A DNA stretch of 45,134 nucleotides, taken from positions 7,085 to 52,218 of the forward strand of contig JACNJZ010000065.1 of the NCBI GenBank assembly GCA_014382295.1. Reading direction: 5' to 3'. Positions 1-8,196 of the stretch are shown in pieces. Numbering within the stretch: the stretch's first letter is position 1; every line of letters starts with the position of its first letter. The notes under the pieces were generated by a model that saw only the letters and a list, made by a program, of their open reading frames with translations, ran no database searches and was not told the origin of the DNA. The translations under genes and the position numbers were made by a program. Source of the DNA: Candidatus Desulfobia pelagia. GTDB lineage: Bacteria; Desulfobacterota; Desulfobulbia; Desulfobulbales; SURF-16.

Positions 1-81
1 GTCGATATCCAGCCCGACACATATACAATTCCAGACATGGTTGACTCGATTGTCAGCTATTACATTTCCCTGAAAAAGTAA
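1..81 (+). CDS. C-terminal fragment of an unidentified protein
   Basis: The first 81 bases read open in frame 1 and end with TAA, giving a 26-residue C-terminus that ends in SIVSYYISLKK. The gene starts outside the window. The pattern (an aliphatic, helix-forming tail after a DTYTIPD stretch) faintly recalls the end of FlgM anti-sigma factors, but 26 residues are too few to identify it. No terminator hairpin is visible between this stop and the next gene, so co-transcription with the carboxypeptidase is possible. Confidence 0.45.
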   Translation, partial: VDIQPDTYTIPDMVDSIVSYYISLKK

Positions 82-169
82 AATACTCCTGGTGAGATTA
101 TTATTAATTTTCCTTGATATTGGGAGTGCAGTATAAATTTTTGTTTCTCTTTTAAGAGCCCTTGACAGT

Positions 170-1366
170 ATGCATTTTTGCTCCTTTCTACTGCTTGCAT
201 CGCTGATTGTCTTGTCATTGAACCACCCTGCTGATGCTGGCTCTATCGCATTCAATCAGCAGGTCGATACCCTGGTTGACAACGGCGGCTTTGTTCTCTC
301 CGGAAACAATCATATTGTTGCCGAGCATAACGCCGAAAAACTCTTCATTCCGGCCAGCATACTCAAAATTGCCACCTCTCTTGCCTCCCTTTCGATTCTG
401 GGGCCTGAATATCGCTTTCGCACCGAACTGTATCTGACGAACAACAATGACCTGTATATAAAGGGATCAGGCGACCCTTATCTCACATCAGAAGAAGTCC
501 GCCTCATTCTCTCAACCCTGAAGGAAAAGGGCGTTACCACAATTAACACTATTTTCCTTGATGATACGGCCTTTCAACTGGATTCCAGATCAAACGGCAG
601 CCTTCAAAGCCTCAACCCGTATGATGCCTCCAACAGTGCTCTTGCCGTAAACTTCAATACCATAAATATCATTCGAGGCCATGAGGGTTCAATCCTTTCG
701 GCAGAACCCCAGACGCCGACGCTTCCTATCATGAAATCACTTGGGGCATATCTTGCTCCCGGCACACATCGGATCAACATCACCCAGGACCATGAGAATA
801 TATCTATACATACCGGCGAGCTCTTTCGTGCAATACAGCAGGAACTCGGCATTGCAGGAAGCGGACCCATTGCATCTCAAGCCATTCCGGAAAATGCTTC
901 ACCATTTCACACACATATATCAAGCAAAAATCTTCAGGAGATCATCCCGTCACTCCTTCTTTATTCCAACAATTTCGTCGCGAATCAGCTTTTTCTTACC
1001 TGCGGAATGAAAACATATGGTTCGCCGGCAACCTGGGCCAAAGGCCAGTCTGCGATAAAAACATTTATGCATAGTCTCGGAATCAGTGACTCTGAATTTC
1101 ATATTATAGAAGGCTCAGGACTCTCTCCGGAAAACAGGATAACCGCAAGAGCTATGATTGACCTCCTGAATGCATTCAAACCTTATTCACATACCTTGAC
1201 CAAGTCCCATGGCAATTTTGTCAAATCAGGCACTCTTACCGGAGTCTATTCATATGCCGGATATGTCATGGAAGAAAACAGGAAACACAGCTTTGTAATC
1301 ATGCTAAACCAGAAACGAAACACACGATTGCAACTCCTTGAATTACTGCAAAAGAACCTCCCCTAA
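170..1366 (+). CDS. dacB: PBP4-type D-alanyl-D-alanine carboxypeptidase (S13 family)
   Basis: This is a periplasmic penicillin-binding protein that trims or opens peptidoglycan peptide cross-links. It starts with a signal peptide (hydrophobic stretch to about residue 23, ADA-G site). The active-site motifs are present: SILK at 63-66 (Ser63 nucleophile, Lys66), SNN at 266-268 and KSGT at 352-355. GSGDPYLT near 99 and EGSGLS near 314 are further S13 family blocks. At 398 residues it is shorter than typical PBP4 (around 480), so the inserted domains are reduced. The ATG at 170 is the first usable start after an in-frame TAA at 134; its ribosome site is weak. It reads alone, with a 341-base gap after it. 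Confidence 0.9.
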   Translation: MHFCSFLLLASLIVLSLNHPADAGSIAFNQQVDTLVDNGGFVLSGNNHIVAEHNAEKLFIPASILKIATSLASLSILGPEYRFRTELYLTNNNDLYIKGSGDPYLTSEEVRLILSTLKEKGVTTINTIFLDDTAFQLDSRSNGSLQSLNPYDASNSALAVNFNTINIIRGHEGSILSAEPQTPTLPIMKSLGAYLAPGTHRINITQDHENISIHTGELFRAIQQELGIAGSGPIASQAIPENASPFHTHISSKNLQEIIPSLLLYSNNFVANQLFLTCGMKTYGSPATWAKGQSAIKTFMHSLGISDSEFHIIEGSGLSPENRITARAMIDLLNAFKPYSHTLTKSHGNFVKSGTLTGVYSYAGYVMEENRKHSFVIMLNQKRNTRLQLLELLQKNLP

Positions 1367-1707
1367 ATTAAAAAAATGGTGTATTCATGTATTGCCTAAT
1401 GCCTTGCAATTACGTGACCTGATAAAGCTGACAGCTTTCCACGCAATACATAACGCCTGTGCCATTTCACACAGAAATATGGTCATACCCCCCTAAGAAC
1501 AAAAACACCCCATTCCCCTCAGAAATCAAAAACCACACAAAAACAAGCAGTACCAAATTATTTTCATTATACGCCCCTAAAGGATCAATTCTTGCATTTT
1601 TTACTCATAAAAATGAAGATCTTTTCTTGACTTCATTTTTTGTATAGTGCCATAATAAATATATGTTTGAATTATCTTGCCTAACGGCTTATAAATAGAG
1701 GAAAAAC
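1367..1707. other. Intergenic gap with a dyad and the pilZ promoter
   Basis: No convincing gene lies here; the 62-codon ORF at 1459 starts with GTG, lacks a ribosome site and has no recognisable motif. The gap contains a perfect 15-base dyad, AAAGCTG-A-CAGCTTT at 1424-1438, and an outer inverted pair ATGTATTGC (1387-1395) / GCAATACAT (1443-1451). The right part is strongly AT-rich and carries the promoter listed separately. Confidence 0.6.
1627..1656 (+). promoter_or_regulatory. Sigma70-type promoter for the PilZ gene
   Basis: TTGACT (1627-1632), an 18-base spacer and CATAAT (1651-1656) fit a sigma70 promoter. It lies 52 bases before the PilZ start, in AT-rich DNA, and is followed by an AGAGG ribosome site at 1697-1701. 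Confidence 0.5.
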
Positions 1708-2094
1708 ATGTCTACTGAAAAATCTTTTGTTGAGCGAAGAAAACATAAGCGATATACAACCAAAGACGGCACCTATGCTGTACTCCGGCCTCCGGCCAAT
1801 AAAATCGGTAAAATCATCGATATCAGCCTTTCAGGTATGGCCTTCACTTACTTCTCCACCAATGGCAAAACTATCGAAGCTACAGGGCTTGATCTGCTGG
1901 CCGATGAAGGACTCTGCCTCGAGAATATCCCATATCTTATGGTTGACGACTGTATCATTCCCAATGAGCAGCCCTTCAGTCAAATTACAATGCGGAGGCA
2001 CTGCATTCAATTTAACGGCATCAGTGATGAGCACGCCAACCGTTTGAAATCTTTTATCAAGAAATACGGAACAACTGATTTCGTTGACGCCTGA
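1708..2094 (+). CDS. PilZ domain protein (putative c-di-GMP receptor)
   Basis: This is a small single-domain cytoplasmic protein of 128 residues. The N-terminal ERRKHKR stretch (residues 9-15) supplies the arginine motif, and DISLSGM (38-44) is the DxSxxG motif; together these form the cyclic-di-GMP binding site of PilZ domains. A clear AGAGG ribosome site six bases before the ATG supports this start. It has its own promoter and stands alone, so it probably acts on a partner encoded elsewhere. The HD-GYP phosphodiesterase at 36160 is a possible counterpart in c-di-GMP turnover, but that link is inference. Confidence 0.85.
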   Translation: MSTEKSFVERRKHKRYTTKDGTYAVLRPPANKIGKIIDISLSGMAFTYFSTNGKTIEATGLDLLADEGLCLENIPYLMVDDCIIPNEQPFSQITMRRHCIQFNGISDEHANRLKSFIKKYGTTDFVDA

Positions 2095-2169
2095 CCCTCT
2101 TAATCATACAAATTCCTCTTGCCTGCAGCCCCACTTTACTGGTATTCATTTACAGATAATCGTTAGAGT

Positions 2170-2202
2170 AACACTCTATTAAAACTTAGAGAATAGAGTG
2201 TT
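2170..2202. terminator. Stem-loop after the PilZ gene
   Basis: AACACTCTATT (2170-2180) pairs perfectly with AATAGAGTGTT (2192-2202) over 11 bases with an 11-base loop. No T-run follows, so it may be a weak or factor-assisted terminator, an mRNA 3' stabiliser or an operator for the next gene rather than a classic intrinsic terminator. Confidence 0.45.
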
Positions 2203-2317
2203 GCAGGGATCTTCAATTACATCCCTGCTCTCACAGTTTCCATTTGATTCATCTAAGAGGACCCGACGAAGTTCTGGCCCCCTGCAATGAATCATTACAG
2301 ACACCACATTGTTTTCC

Positions 2318-4246
2318 ATGAAAATACACACTGGCGTCCATGCAGTCCCTCCCGAAATCGTTCTTGATTTCCTGCAGAAGTCCCTTCCCTTCAATGAGCT
2401 TGACACCAGAACACTTCAAAAACTGGCCCAGCAATGCATTATTGAGTTTTACCCCAAAGGAACTCTTATCTTTCAGCAGGAAGTTACAGAAGTTACCTAT
2501 TTCTACCTGATTCAAAAAGGCGGGGTTAAGATTTACCTTAAAGATAATGAAGGTGATATCACCTTAAAAGATTTTCGTGGAGAAGGGGAATATTTTGGTG
2601 CATTGCCTCTTATCCATGGCACCACTGCCAATTTAAATATTGAAACAGTAGAAGACACTTTCTGTTTCCTTTTCAGCAAAAAAGCATTTCAGGAGTTGCT
2701 GGATGCAGCTCCCAAGGTTTCCCAGTATTTTCTCCGCAGTATGTCAGAAAAACTGGTGAAAAATGCCTATGCTGAATTACGGCAGCATAAAGTCTGTGCC
2801 AAAACTGAAAGCTCTCTTTACCTCTTCAGCGTCCAACTCAATGACATCATTACAAGAGAGGCCCAGACAATTTCAGGTGAAGATTCTGTACAGAACGCAG
2901 CAATTCACATGGCCAAAATGCATATTGGATCTTTACTGGTCGAAAGTCCTGGAGGGGAAATTATTGGTATCATTACAGACAGCGATCTGCGAAAAAAAGT
3001 TGTTGCTGCCGGACTTGATTACCAGACTCCTATTAAAAATATCATGTCCTCTCCGGTCAATTCCATTGAATCCCATGCTGTCTGTTTTGATGCCCTTCTT
3101 AAAATGATGCATACCCAAACACACCACCTTGCTGTAAAAAAACAGCAAGATACTATCGGGGTTATAACCACCCATGATTTAATGGTACTGCAGGGCCATT
3201 CTCCCCTTTATCTTTTCCGTGAAATCCAGTCACAGCGAAAAATTGAAGGCCTATACAAAATGTCTCCCAAAGTTCCTCTTGTAGTCAGGACCCTTATTGA
3301 AGAGGGAGCTAAGGCTAACAATATCACCCGCATGATTACCATTATTAATGACAAGATTCTCGACAAGCTCCTTACCCTGCTTATAGAAGAATTAGGTCAG
3401 CCGCCAGTGCCTTTCTGCTGGCTGCTCATGGGAAGCGAGGGAAGAAAAGAACAGACCTTCTGGACAGATCAGGATAATGCTCTAGTATACCAGAATCCGG
3501 AAGATGAAAAAGATCGCCAGACAATAGAAAGCTATTTCAAAGAATTTGGTGAAAAAGCAATCCAGCACTTGGTAAAATGCGGTTTCCCTGCATGTCCCGG
3601 CAACATTATGGCCTCAAATCCAAAGTTACGGAAAGATATGGCCGGCTGGATTCGTGAATTTGACCACTGGATGCTTTCCCCTGATCCTGAGGAGATATTA
3701 AACTCAACTATCTTCTTTGATTTCAGGGCCGGATTTGGAGACAAAGACCTGGCAAAAAATCTACGACTGCGACTCTGCCGGATTGCTCCTAAACAGGATA
3801 TTTTCTTAAGGGAACTGGCAAAAGACTGTCTTACAATTCGGCCCCCTCTCTCCTTTTTCAGAAATCTTATTGTCGAGAAGAATGGTGACCATAAAAACAC
3901 CTTAAACATCAAAGAAAGTGGAATAGCCCCTGTTGTTGATTTTGCCAGACTGATGGCATTAAAACATGGTATAAGAGAGAGTAATACACTTGAGAGACTG
4001 CAGCTTCTGGCAGACCAGAGCCACATCAGCAGGGAACTCTACACAGAAAGCACAGAAGCGTATGAATTCCTTATGCAGCTGAGACTTGTGCATCAACTTC
4101 ACCTTCTGGAACTCGACCAGACTCCTAATAATTACATAAACCCTGGAGACTTGTCGGATCTGGAGAAATCAACTTTAAAAGAAGCGTTTGAGGTCATCCG
4201 TAGAATACAAAGCACAATTCAGGATGAATTTCGCCTGAGAGATTAA
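2318..4246 (+). CDS. cNMP-binding / CBS / DUF294 nucleotidyltransferase-like protein
   Basis: This is a multidomain cytoplasmic regulator. In order (numbered from the upstream TTG) it has a cyclic-nucleotide-binding fold (about 25-145, with the GGVKIYL and EGEYFG segments), a CBS pair (about 180-295), a DUF294 nucleotidyltransferase-like domain (310-450, with GSEGRKEQTFWTDQDNA at 375-391) and a helical C-terminal substrate-binding domain. The architecture matches proteins next to acetate-type permeases and DnaQ exonucleases in many proteobacteria, and such an exonuclease follows here. The ORF can begin at TTG 2309, but I prefer the ATG at 2318; neither has a good ribosome site. Catalytic activity is unproven for the family, and the substrate is unknown. 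Confidence 0.88.
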   Translation: MKIHTGVHAVPPEIVLDFLQKSLPFNELDTRTLQKLAQQCIIEFYPKGTLIFQQEVTEVTYFYLIQKGGVKIYLKDNEGDITLKDFRGEGEYFGALPLIHGTTANLNIETVEDTFCFLFSKKAFQELLDAAPKVSQYFLRSMSEKLVKNAYAELRQHKVCAKTESSLYLFSVQLNDIITREAQTISGEDSVQNAAIHMAKMHIGSLLVESPGGEIIGIITDSDLRKKVVAAGLDYQTPIKNIMSSPVNSIESHAVCFDALLKMMHTQTHHLAVKKQQDTIGVITTHDLMVLQGHSPLYLFREIQSQRKIEGLYKMSPKVPLVVRTLIEEGAKANNITRMITIINDKILDKLLTLLIEELGQPPVPFCWLLMGSEGRKEQTFWTDQDNALVYQNPEDEKDRQTIESYFKEFGEKAIQHLVKCGFPACPGNIMASNPKLRKDMAGWIREFDHWMLSPDPEEILNSTIFFDFRAGFGDKDLAKNLRLRLCRIAPKQDIFLRELAKDCLTIRPPLSFFRNLIVEKNGDHKNTLNIKESGIAPVVDFARLMALKHGIRESNTLERLQLLADQSHISRELYTESTEAYEFLMQLRLVHQLHLLELDQTPNNYINPGDLSDLEKSTLKEAFEVIRRIQSTIQDEFRLRD

Positions 4247-4250
4247 TTCA

Positions 4251-4264
4251 AAGGTACCTTGAAA
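4251..4264 (+). repeat. Solo family 1 repeat end in the exonuclease leader
   Basis: AAGGTACCTTGAAA is identical to the first 14 bases of copy B read from its right end. It lies between the CBS/DUF294 stop and the exonuclease ATG. The inner AAGGTACCTT is a palindrome by itself, so chance is not excluded. Confidence 0.35.
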
Positions 4265-4279
4265 GGGTGTTGACCTAAT

Positions 4280-4996
4280 ATGCGTTATTGGCCCTTTGCC
4301 AAATGGACATCAAAAGCAAGACACCCTGTTTTCCGAAAAAACCATGATTTTTTCAAGGAACTCGACCAGGATCAGCCTATCGAAAGCTATGATTATGTTG
4401 TTTTTGATACAGAACTCACAGGTCTCAGTAATAATCAGGATGAAATTATCTCAATAGGTGCTGTTCACGTTAAAGATCTTAAAATCCATGCAGGAGAGGT
4501 CTTTCACTCCTATATCCGCCCCCACACAAAATTTGATGCAACAGAAAGCACTTTTATTCATAGAATCACCCCGCAACAAATAATTGACGCTCCAAAATTA
4601 AAACAGATAATGCCCCAGTTTATTGAATTCTGCGGCCCGTCACTCCTTGTTGGCCATTATGTTGGCCTGGATATGAAATTCTTTAACAGAGCGGCCCAAA
4701 TTCTTTTTGGCAGCATAATCAAGAATCCGTGCATAGACACCATGTATCTTGCCCAGGCCTATACCGAAAAATGCTGGACACAGTATCACGATCAGTACAA
4801 TCTGCAGATATCCTACAACCTGGGAGACCTGAGCGAAGCATACGGACTGCCTATTTTCAAACAGCACGATGCCCTGAATGATGCCATACAGACAGCATAT
4901 CTCTTTATCTTCCTGATAAAACAACTGCAGAAGCAAGGATTGGTATCTTTAAGAGATATTTTCCAGGCGAGAAGCAGCTTGAACAAACTTTTCTGA
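4280..4996 (+). CDS. DnaQ-like 3'-5' exonuclease (DEDDh)
   Basis: This is a 238-residue exonuclease of the DNA polymerase III epsilon fold. Exo I is FDTELTG (Asp43, Glu45), Exo II is LVGHYVGLDMKFF (Asp131) and Exo III is HDALND (His196, Asp201), so the full catalytic set is present and of the DEDDh type. It is too divergent and isolated to be the replicative epsilon subunit. It lies 33 bases after the cNMP/CBS/DUF294 gene, a pairing seen in many proteobacteria next to sodium:solute symporters, which points to one shared regulatory job. The spacer holds AAGGTACCTTGAAA, identical to one end of a repeat found elsewhere in the window. Confidence 0.87.
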   Translation: MRYWPFAKWTSKARHPVFRKNHDFFKELDQDQPIESYDYVVFDTELTGLSNNQDEIISIGAVHVKDLKIHAGEVFHSYIRPHTKFDATESTFIHRITPQQIIDAPKLKQIMPQFIEFCGPSLLVGHYVGLDMKFFNRAAQILFGSIIKNPCIDTMYLAQAYTEKCWTQYHDQYNLQISYNLGDLSEAYGLPIFKQHDALNDAIQTAYLFIFLIKQLQKQGLVSLRDIFQARSSLNKLF

Positions 4997-5009
4997 ATCG
5001 ACACCGGCT

Positions 5010-6053
5010 CTACATGAGACGTCTGAATTCCACTCTTCTGTTTCTCGTTCTGTTTTCGAGGGTTGTATTGGGAAAAAGCGGCTGACTGGGCCCCTGATAT
5101 GACACTTCAAGCCTGGCCGGATCGACATTACAGCGTGTCTCGAGATAGGCTTTCACAGTATGAGCCCGCAGCCTTGAAACATACATATTAACTTCCACAG
5201 TGCCTGTATTGTCCGTATGACCGACGATCTCAAACCTCATTCCCCTTAAATCATCACTCTGCAGTGCCTGACAAATTACAGTGTCGAGAAGGGTCATTGC
5301 TTCTTCAGTGAGAGCGCCGGAATCCATTTCAAACTGAATCGGCATATGCATAGATTGCACTTTTTTGCCTGGAAGCAATTGATCGGATGCGGCGTCTTCC
5401 CGAATCATACCTTTAATAAAATCATCCCTGCCGACATCACTTTGCTGAGTAGACTTTGTTGTCACAGCAACCTTCTCCAGTCTGCCATTACCGGGATCTG
5501 CCTGCTGTTTCACTTTTTCTGCGGCAACGATGGTTTTTTGCTGAGGCGGTTGAACCTTCTGAACCGTCTTGACAGGTTTTGCCTCAGGCAAAGGAACAGC
5601 TGCTTTCTGGGAAGACCTGCTGCGAATTTCCTGGAGAGATCTCTTGGCCCAGACATTATCAGGATCAAGGCTGAGTCCTTTTTCATAGGCGGCAACAGCC
5701 CGCCCCACCTCTCCCAGTTCTTTATACATGTCACCCATACCCATGTATGCCTTTGCAAAGTTCTGATCAAGGGATACTGCCTTCCGATAATACTCGAGGG
5801 CTGTATCATACTTCCTGAGCCTTTCCATATTATATGCGTAATAATATGTTATCTCAGGGTCATCAACGCATTCAAGAATAGCTTTTTCAAGAAATTCCTT
5901 CCTTTCAACCACGCCTTTCAGTTTCTTAAAATCAACCCGAGCCCTGACGCAATCGGCGGCAGAAGCAACTTGCTGAAACAATATCACTGATGCCACAACG
6001 CAAACCAGAATAAAAACAGGCATGTTTGTTGTGAATTTTCTCCATATCTCCAT
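5010..6053 (-). CDS. Exported TPR-OmpA family protein
   Basis: This is the last gene of a three-gene operon. Its hydrophobic N-terminus (about 12-33, ending ASAA) reads as a signal peptide. About 50-150 is a TPR region with repeated (Y/F)xxAxxxY spacing (for example YDTALEYYRKAVSLD). A Lys/Pro/Gln-rich linker follows, then an OmpA-like peptidoglycan-binding domain from about 235 to the end, including EIVGHTDNTG and NRTRNRRVEF. The product should be periplasmic or outer-membrane associated and anchored non-covalently to peptidoglycan, using the TPRs for protein contacts. The ATG at 6053 lies 7 bases after the upstream stop. An internal Met11 could also serve as start. Confidence 0.85.
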   Translation of the reverse strand: MEIWRKFTTNMPVFILVCVVASVILFQQVASAADCVRARVDFKKLKGVVERKEFLEKAILECVDDPEITYYYAYNMERLRKYDTALEYYRKAVSLDQNFAKAYMGMGDMYKELGEVGRAVAAYEKGLSLDPDNVWAKRSLQEIRSRSSQKAAVPLPEAKPVKTVQKVQPPQQKTIVAAEKVKQQADPGNGRLEKVAVTTKSTQQSDVGRDDFIKGMIREDAASDQLLPGKKVQSMHMPIQFEMDSGALTEEAMTLLDTVICQALQSDDLRGMRFEIVGHTDNTGTVEVNMYVSRLRAHTVKAYLETRCNVDPARLEVSYQGPSQPLFPNTTLENRTRNRRVEFRRLM

Positions 6054-6059
6054 ATTATT

Positions 6060-6923
6060 CTACTGCCTTTTAATTTTATTAAGTCGGAGATGCTCAATAA
6101 CTCTTGCCAGCACTCCTATTTCATCGTTGGTCTGATGCTGAATACTTTCATCAAGAAATTTTCCATGAATTATTTCTTCGGTACGATCACTTAAGTATTC
6201 GACCGGCTTGATAATGCTCCTGTCCATAAAGAGGGCCACTGCGAGCAAGACCATAAAAAAAGATCCAACACCGACAAGGAACAGGATCCCAGCTGACCTC
6301 TTTGCTTCCTGCATCGCCTTTTGAATTGAGACATAAACGATATAAGCCGATACCGTTTCACCAAGTTTCCAGTTATAGCCACTCTCGGTCCCGTATATTT
6401 CAATCTGGTCCTTGGGTGCATCCATAGGGTCTCCATGACAACGCAAACATTTCTTCGACTCCACCTTGATAGGATATGCCATATAGAAGAATTTCTCATT
6501 GCCTTTTTCTATAACACCTTCCATTTCCTTCAAATCAGAACGCTGTTGAAAAGCATTGATAATGCTGAGTTCACTCACATCAGCTCTGTTTTTCTCGTAC
6601 AACGGATCAATGGTTGCCTGCTTAAAATGATAATCACTGTTCTTGGTTTCGAAAATGTCCCATATTCCCCGGGTTGCAACAAAACCGGACATCAGTTCAG
6701 GATAAAAACGATTTTCCTCCACCAGTTCGAGAATCAGAGCACGCTGATGGTCCTTGAAATACTGCCTATAGGAAATGATATAATCAAAAAGAAGTTGCCC
6801 TTTATTCCTCGCTTCAAACAACGCGTTGCGTTCACTCAACTTATAGCTGGCAACACCAATAAATATGGTTGCCACAAGGCTGAACAGCCCCATGATAAAA
6901 ATCAACTTGAAACGGATACCCAT
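6060..6923 (-). CDS. Membrane sensor with c-type heme (DUF3365) and HAMP domain
   Basis: This is a 287-residue inner-membrane protein with one helix at about 8-27, a periplasmic region and a second helix at about 211-233. The periplasmic part carries CLRCH (Cys159, Cys162, His163), a covalent heme c site, in a DUF3365/Tll0287-like sensor fold. A HAMP linker (about 234-285) follows the second helix and the protein ends there; there is no kinase, cyclase or methyl-accepting domain. It should sense redox state or a ligand at the heme and must pass the signal to a separate partner. Its ATG overlaps the stop of the upstream ATPase gene (TAATG), indicating translational coupling. Confidence 0.86.
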   Translation of the reverse strand: MGIRFKLIFIMGLFSLVATIFIGVASYKLSERNALFEARNKGQLLFDYIISYRQYFKDHQRALILELVEENRFYPELMSGFVATRGIWDIFETKNSDYHFKQATIDPLYEKNRADVSELSIINAFQQRSDLKEMEGVIEKGNEKFFYMAYPIKVESKKCLRCHGDPMDAPKDQIEIYGTESGYNWKLGETVSAYIVYVSIQKAMQEAKRSAGILFLVGVGSFFMVLLAVALFMDRSIIKPVEYLSDRTEEIIHGKFLDESIQHQTNDEIGVLARVIEHLRLNKIKRQ

Positions 6924-8011
6924 TAATTCTCTCCTGTTACAGCGTCTACACCAATTACTTTTCCTAAATCAAGAATTGGAAAATCCTCCGGGGATACAAA
7001 GAAAAACATGACAATTCCAAAAATTATAAAAAGAAGAAGAAAATATACCAGGTATATTCCAAGCATACTTGCCCTTTTCTTCCTGACCCGGGGAAGCCTT
7101 ATTGAGATTTCCGGCGCTGGCGCATCCTGAATGGTTGAAGCTACGGGAGACTCTTTCACCTCCTGATGAATGCCACGCGGAAGGTGACCAGCTGCCCCTG
7201 CGAGATTTGGAGTAATCTGCAGTTCATCGGCACATTCCTGAATAATGTCTTCATCAATAACGGCTTTCTCTTCAACAAATCCGGTAAGCAGTGCACGGTC
7301 ACAGATAATATTAATCAGACGAGGTGTTCCTGTTGAAAACAGATATATTTCGTAAATTGCCTTATCAGTAAATATCTGCTGCTCTGATCCGGCAATTTTC
7401 AGACGGTGGGCAATATATTTTTTAACTTCATCTTCTGTGAGCCGGTCAAGGCTGTAATTAACAGTAATCCTCTGTCTTATTGCCTTATTTTCGGGCTTCA
7501 AAAGGATATCGTTAAATTCCACCTGGCCGACAAAAAAGATATTGAGCAGCTTAACATGCTCTCTTTCAATATTTGAAAGAAGACGAATTTCTTCAAGGAT
7601 TTCACTGCGTAGACGCTGAGCTTCATCAACAATGAGCAGGACCTGCTTCCTGTCAGTATATGCCTTCTCCAGAAACCTGGTCAGCTCAAAGAGAAATTCC
7701 ACTTTTGTTTCAGGCATTTTCGGTAATTGAAATGCCTTGGATATATATCTATAAAAATCAAGCTCATCCAGCCTGGGATCCGGAATCTTTGCAAAAACAA
7801 CATCACTGCCAAGGCTGTTGACCAGGGCGTTGATAAGTGTTGTTTTTCCAGTACCGACCTCCCCGGTAAGCAGCAGAAAACCCTTGTTGTCCAAAACACC
7901 ATATTTCAGTGTTGCAAAGGCTTCCTGATGCTTTTCGCCCAACCAGAGAAATTTTGAATCAGAGGTAATCTGGAAAGGCTTTTCGTTTAATTTATAAAAA
8001 GAAAGAAACAT
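6923..8011 (-). CDS. ExeA/GspA-like AAA+ ATPase with C-terminal membrane helix
   Basis: This is the first gene of the operon. The AAA+ domain fills residues 1-270, with Walker A GEVGTGKTT at 50-58, Walker B VLLIVDEAQ at 124-132 and the family segment TGTPRLINIICDRA near 228. A proline-rich linker leads to a single transmembrane helix (about 315-339) and a short tail of about 23 residues. It is a paralogue of the GspA-like gene at 40133, with motifs at the same positions, but it lacks that protein's long periplasmic part and peptidoglycan-binding domain. ExeA-type ATPases drive envelope assembly across peptidoglycan; here the partners appear to be the heme-HAMP protein and the OmpA-type protein. 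Confidence 0.86.
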   Translation of the reverse strand: MFLSFYKLNEKPFQITSDSKFLWLGEKHQEAFATLKYGVLDNKGFLLLTGEVGTGKTTLINALVNSLGSDVVFAKIPDPRLDELDFYRYISKAFQLPKMPETKVEFLFELTRFLEKAYTDRKQVLLIVDEAQRLRSEILEEIRLLSNIEREHVKLLNIFFVGQVEFNDILLKPENKAIRQRITVNYSLDRLTEDEVKKYIAHRLKIAGSEQQIFTDKAIYEIYLFSTGTPRLINIICDRALLTGFVEEKAVIDEDIIQECADELQITPNLAGAAGHLPRGIHQEVKESPVASTIQDAPAPEISIRLPRVRKKRASMLGIYLVYFLLLFIIFGIVMFFFVSPEDFPILDLGKVIGVDAVTGEN

Positions 8012-8100
8012 GATAAATTTACAAGAAGTCGTGATTTAAATTATTGCCATCAGAAGTCTCAATAACATATCAAGACTGACTCGGCGTATGATTGTTTTTC

Positions 8101-8172
8101 ATTTGGGATTTGGCCTTTCGGATTGTGGAAAAATCATCAGATACCCGCATTCCCATATCCGAAATCCCAAAT
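8101..8172. repeat. Intergenic inverted repeat
   Basis: ATTTGGGATTT (8101-8111) and AAATCCCAAAT (8162-8172) form a perfect 11-base inverted pair about 50 bases apart in the 185-base gap before glycogen phosphorylase. Part of the motif (AAATCCGAAATC, GCATTTGGGAATATGG) also appears at 18920-19080. It may be a degenerate palindromic repeat; no T-run makes it a clear terminator. Confidence 0.45.
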
Positions 8173-8196
8173 CACCTTTAATCCCTTGTTAAGGCC

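Noticed and set aside
1459-1647. 62-codon plus-strand ORF between dacB and pilZ
   Set aside because: GTG start, no ribosome site, low-complexity AT-rich composition and overlap with the pilZ promoter.
5346-5990. 214-codon plus-strand ORF opposite the OmpA-type gene
   Set aside because: Antisense to a gene with clear TPR and OmpA motifs; Cys/His/Phe-rich composition typical of antisense reading.
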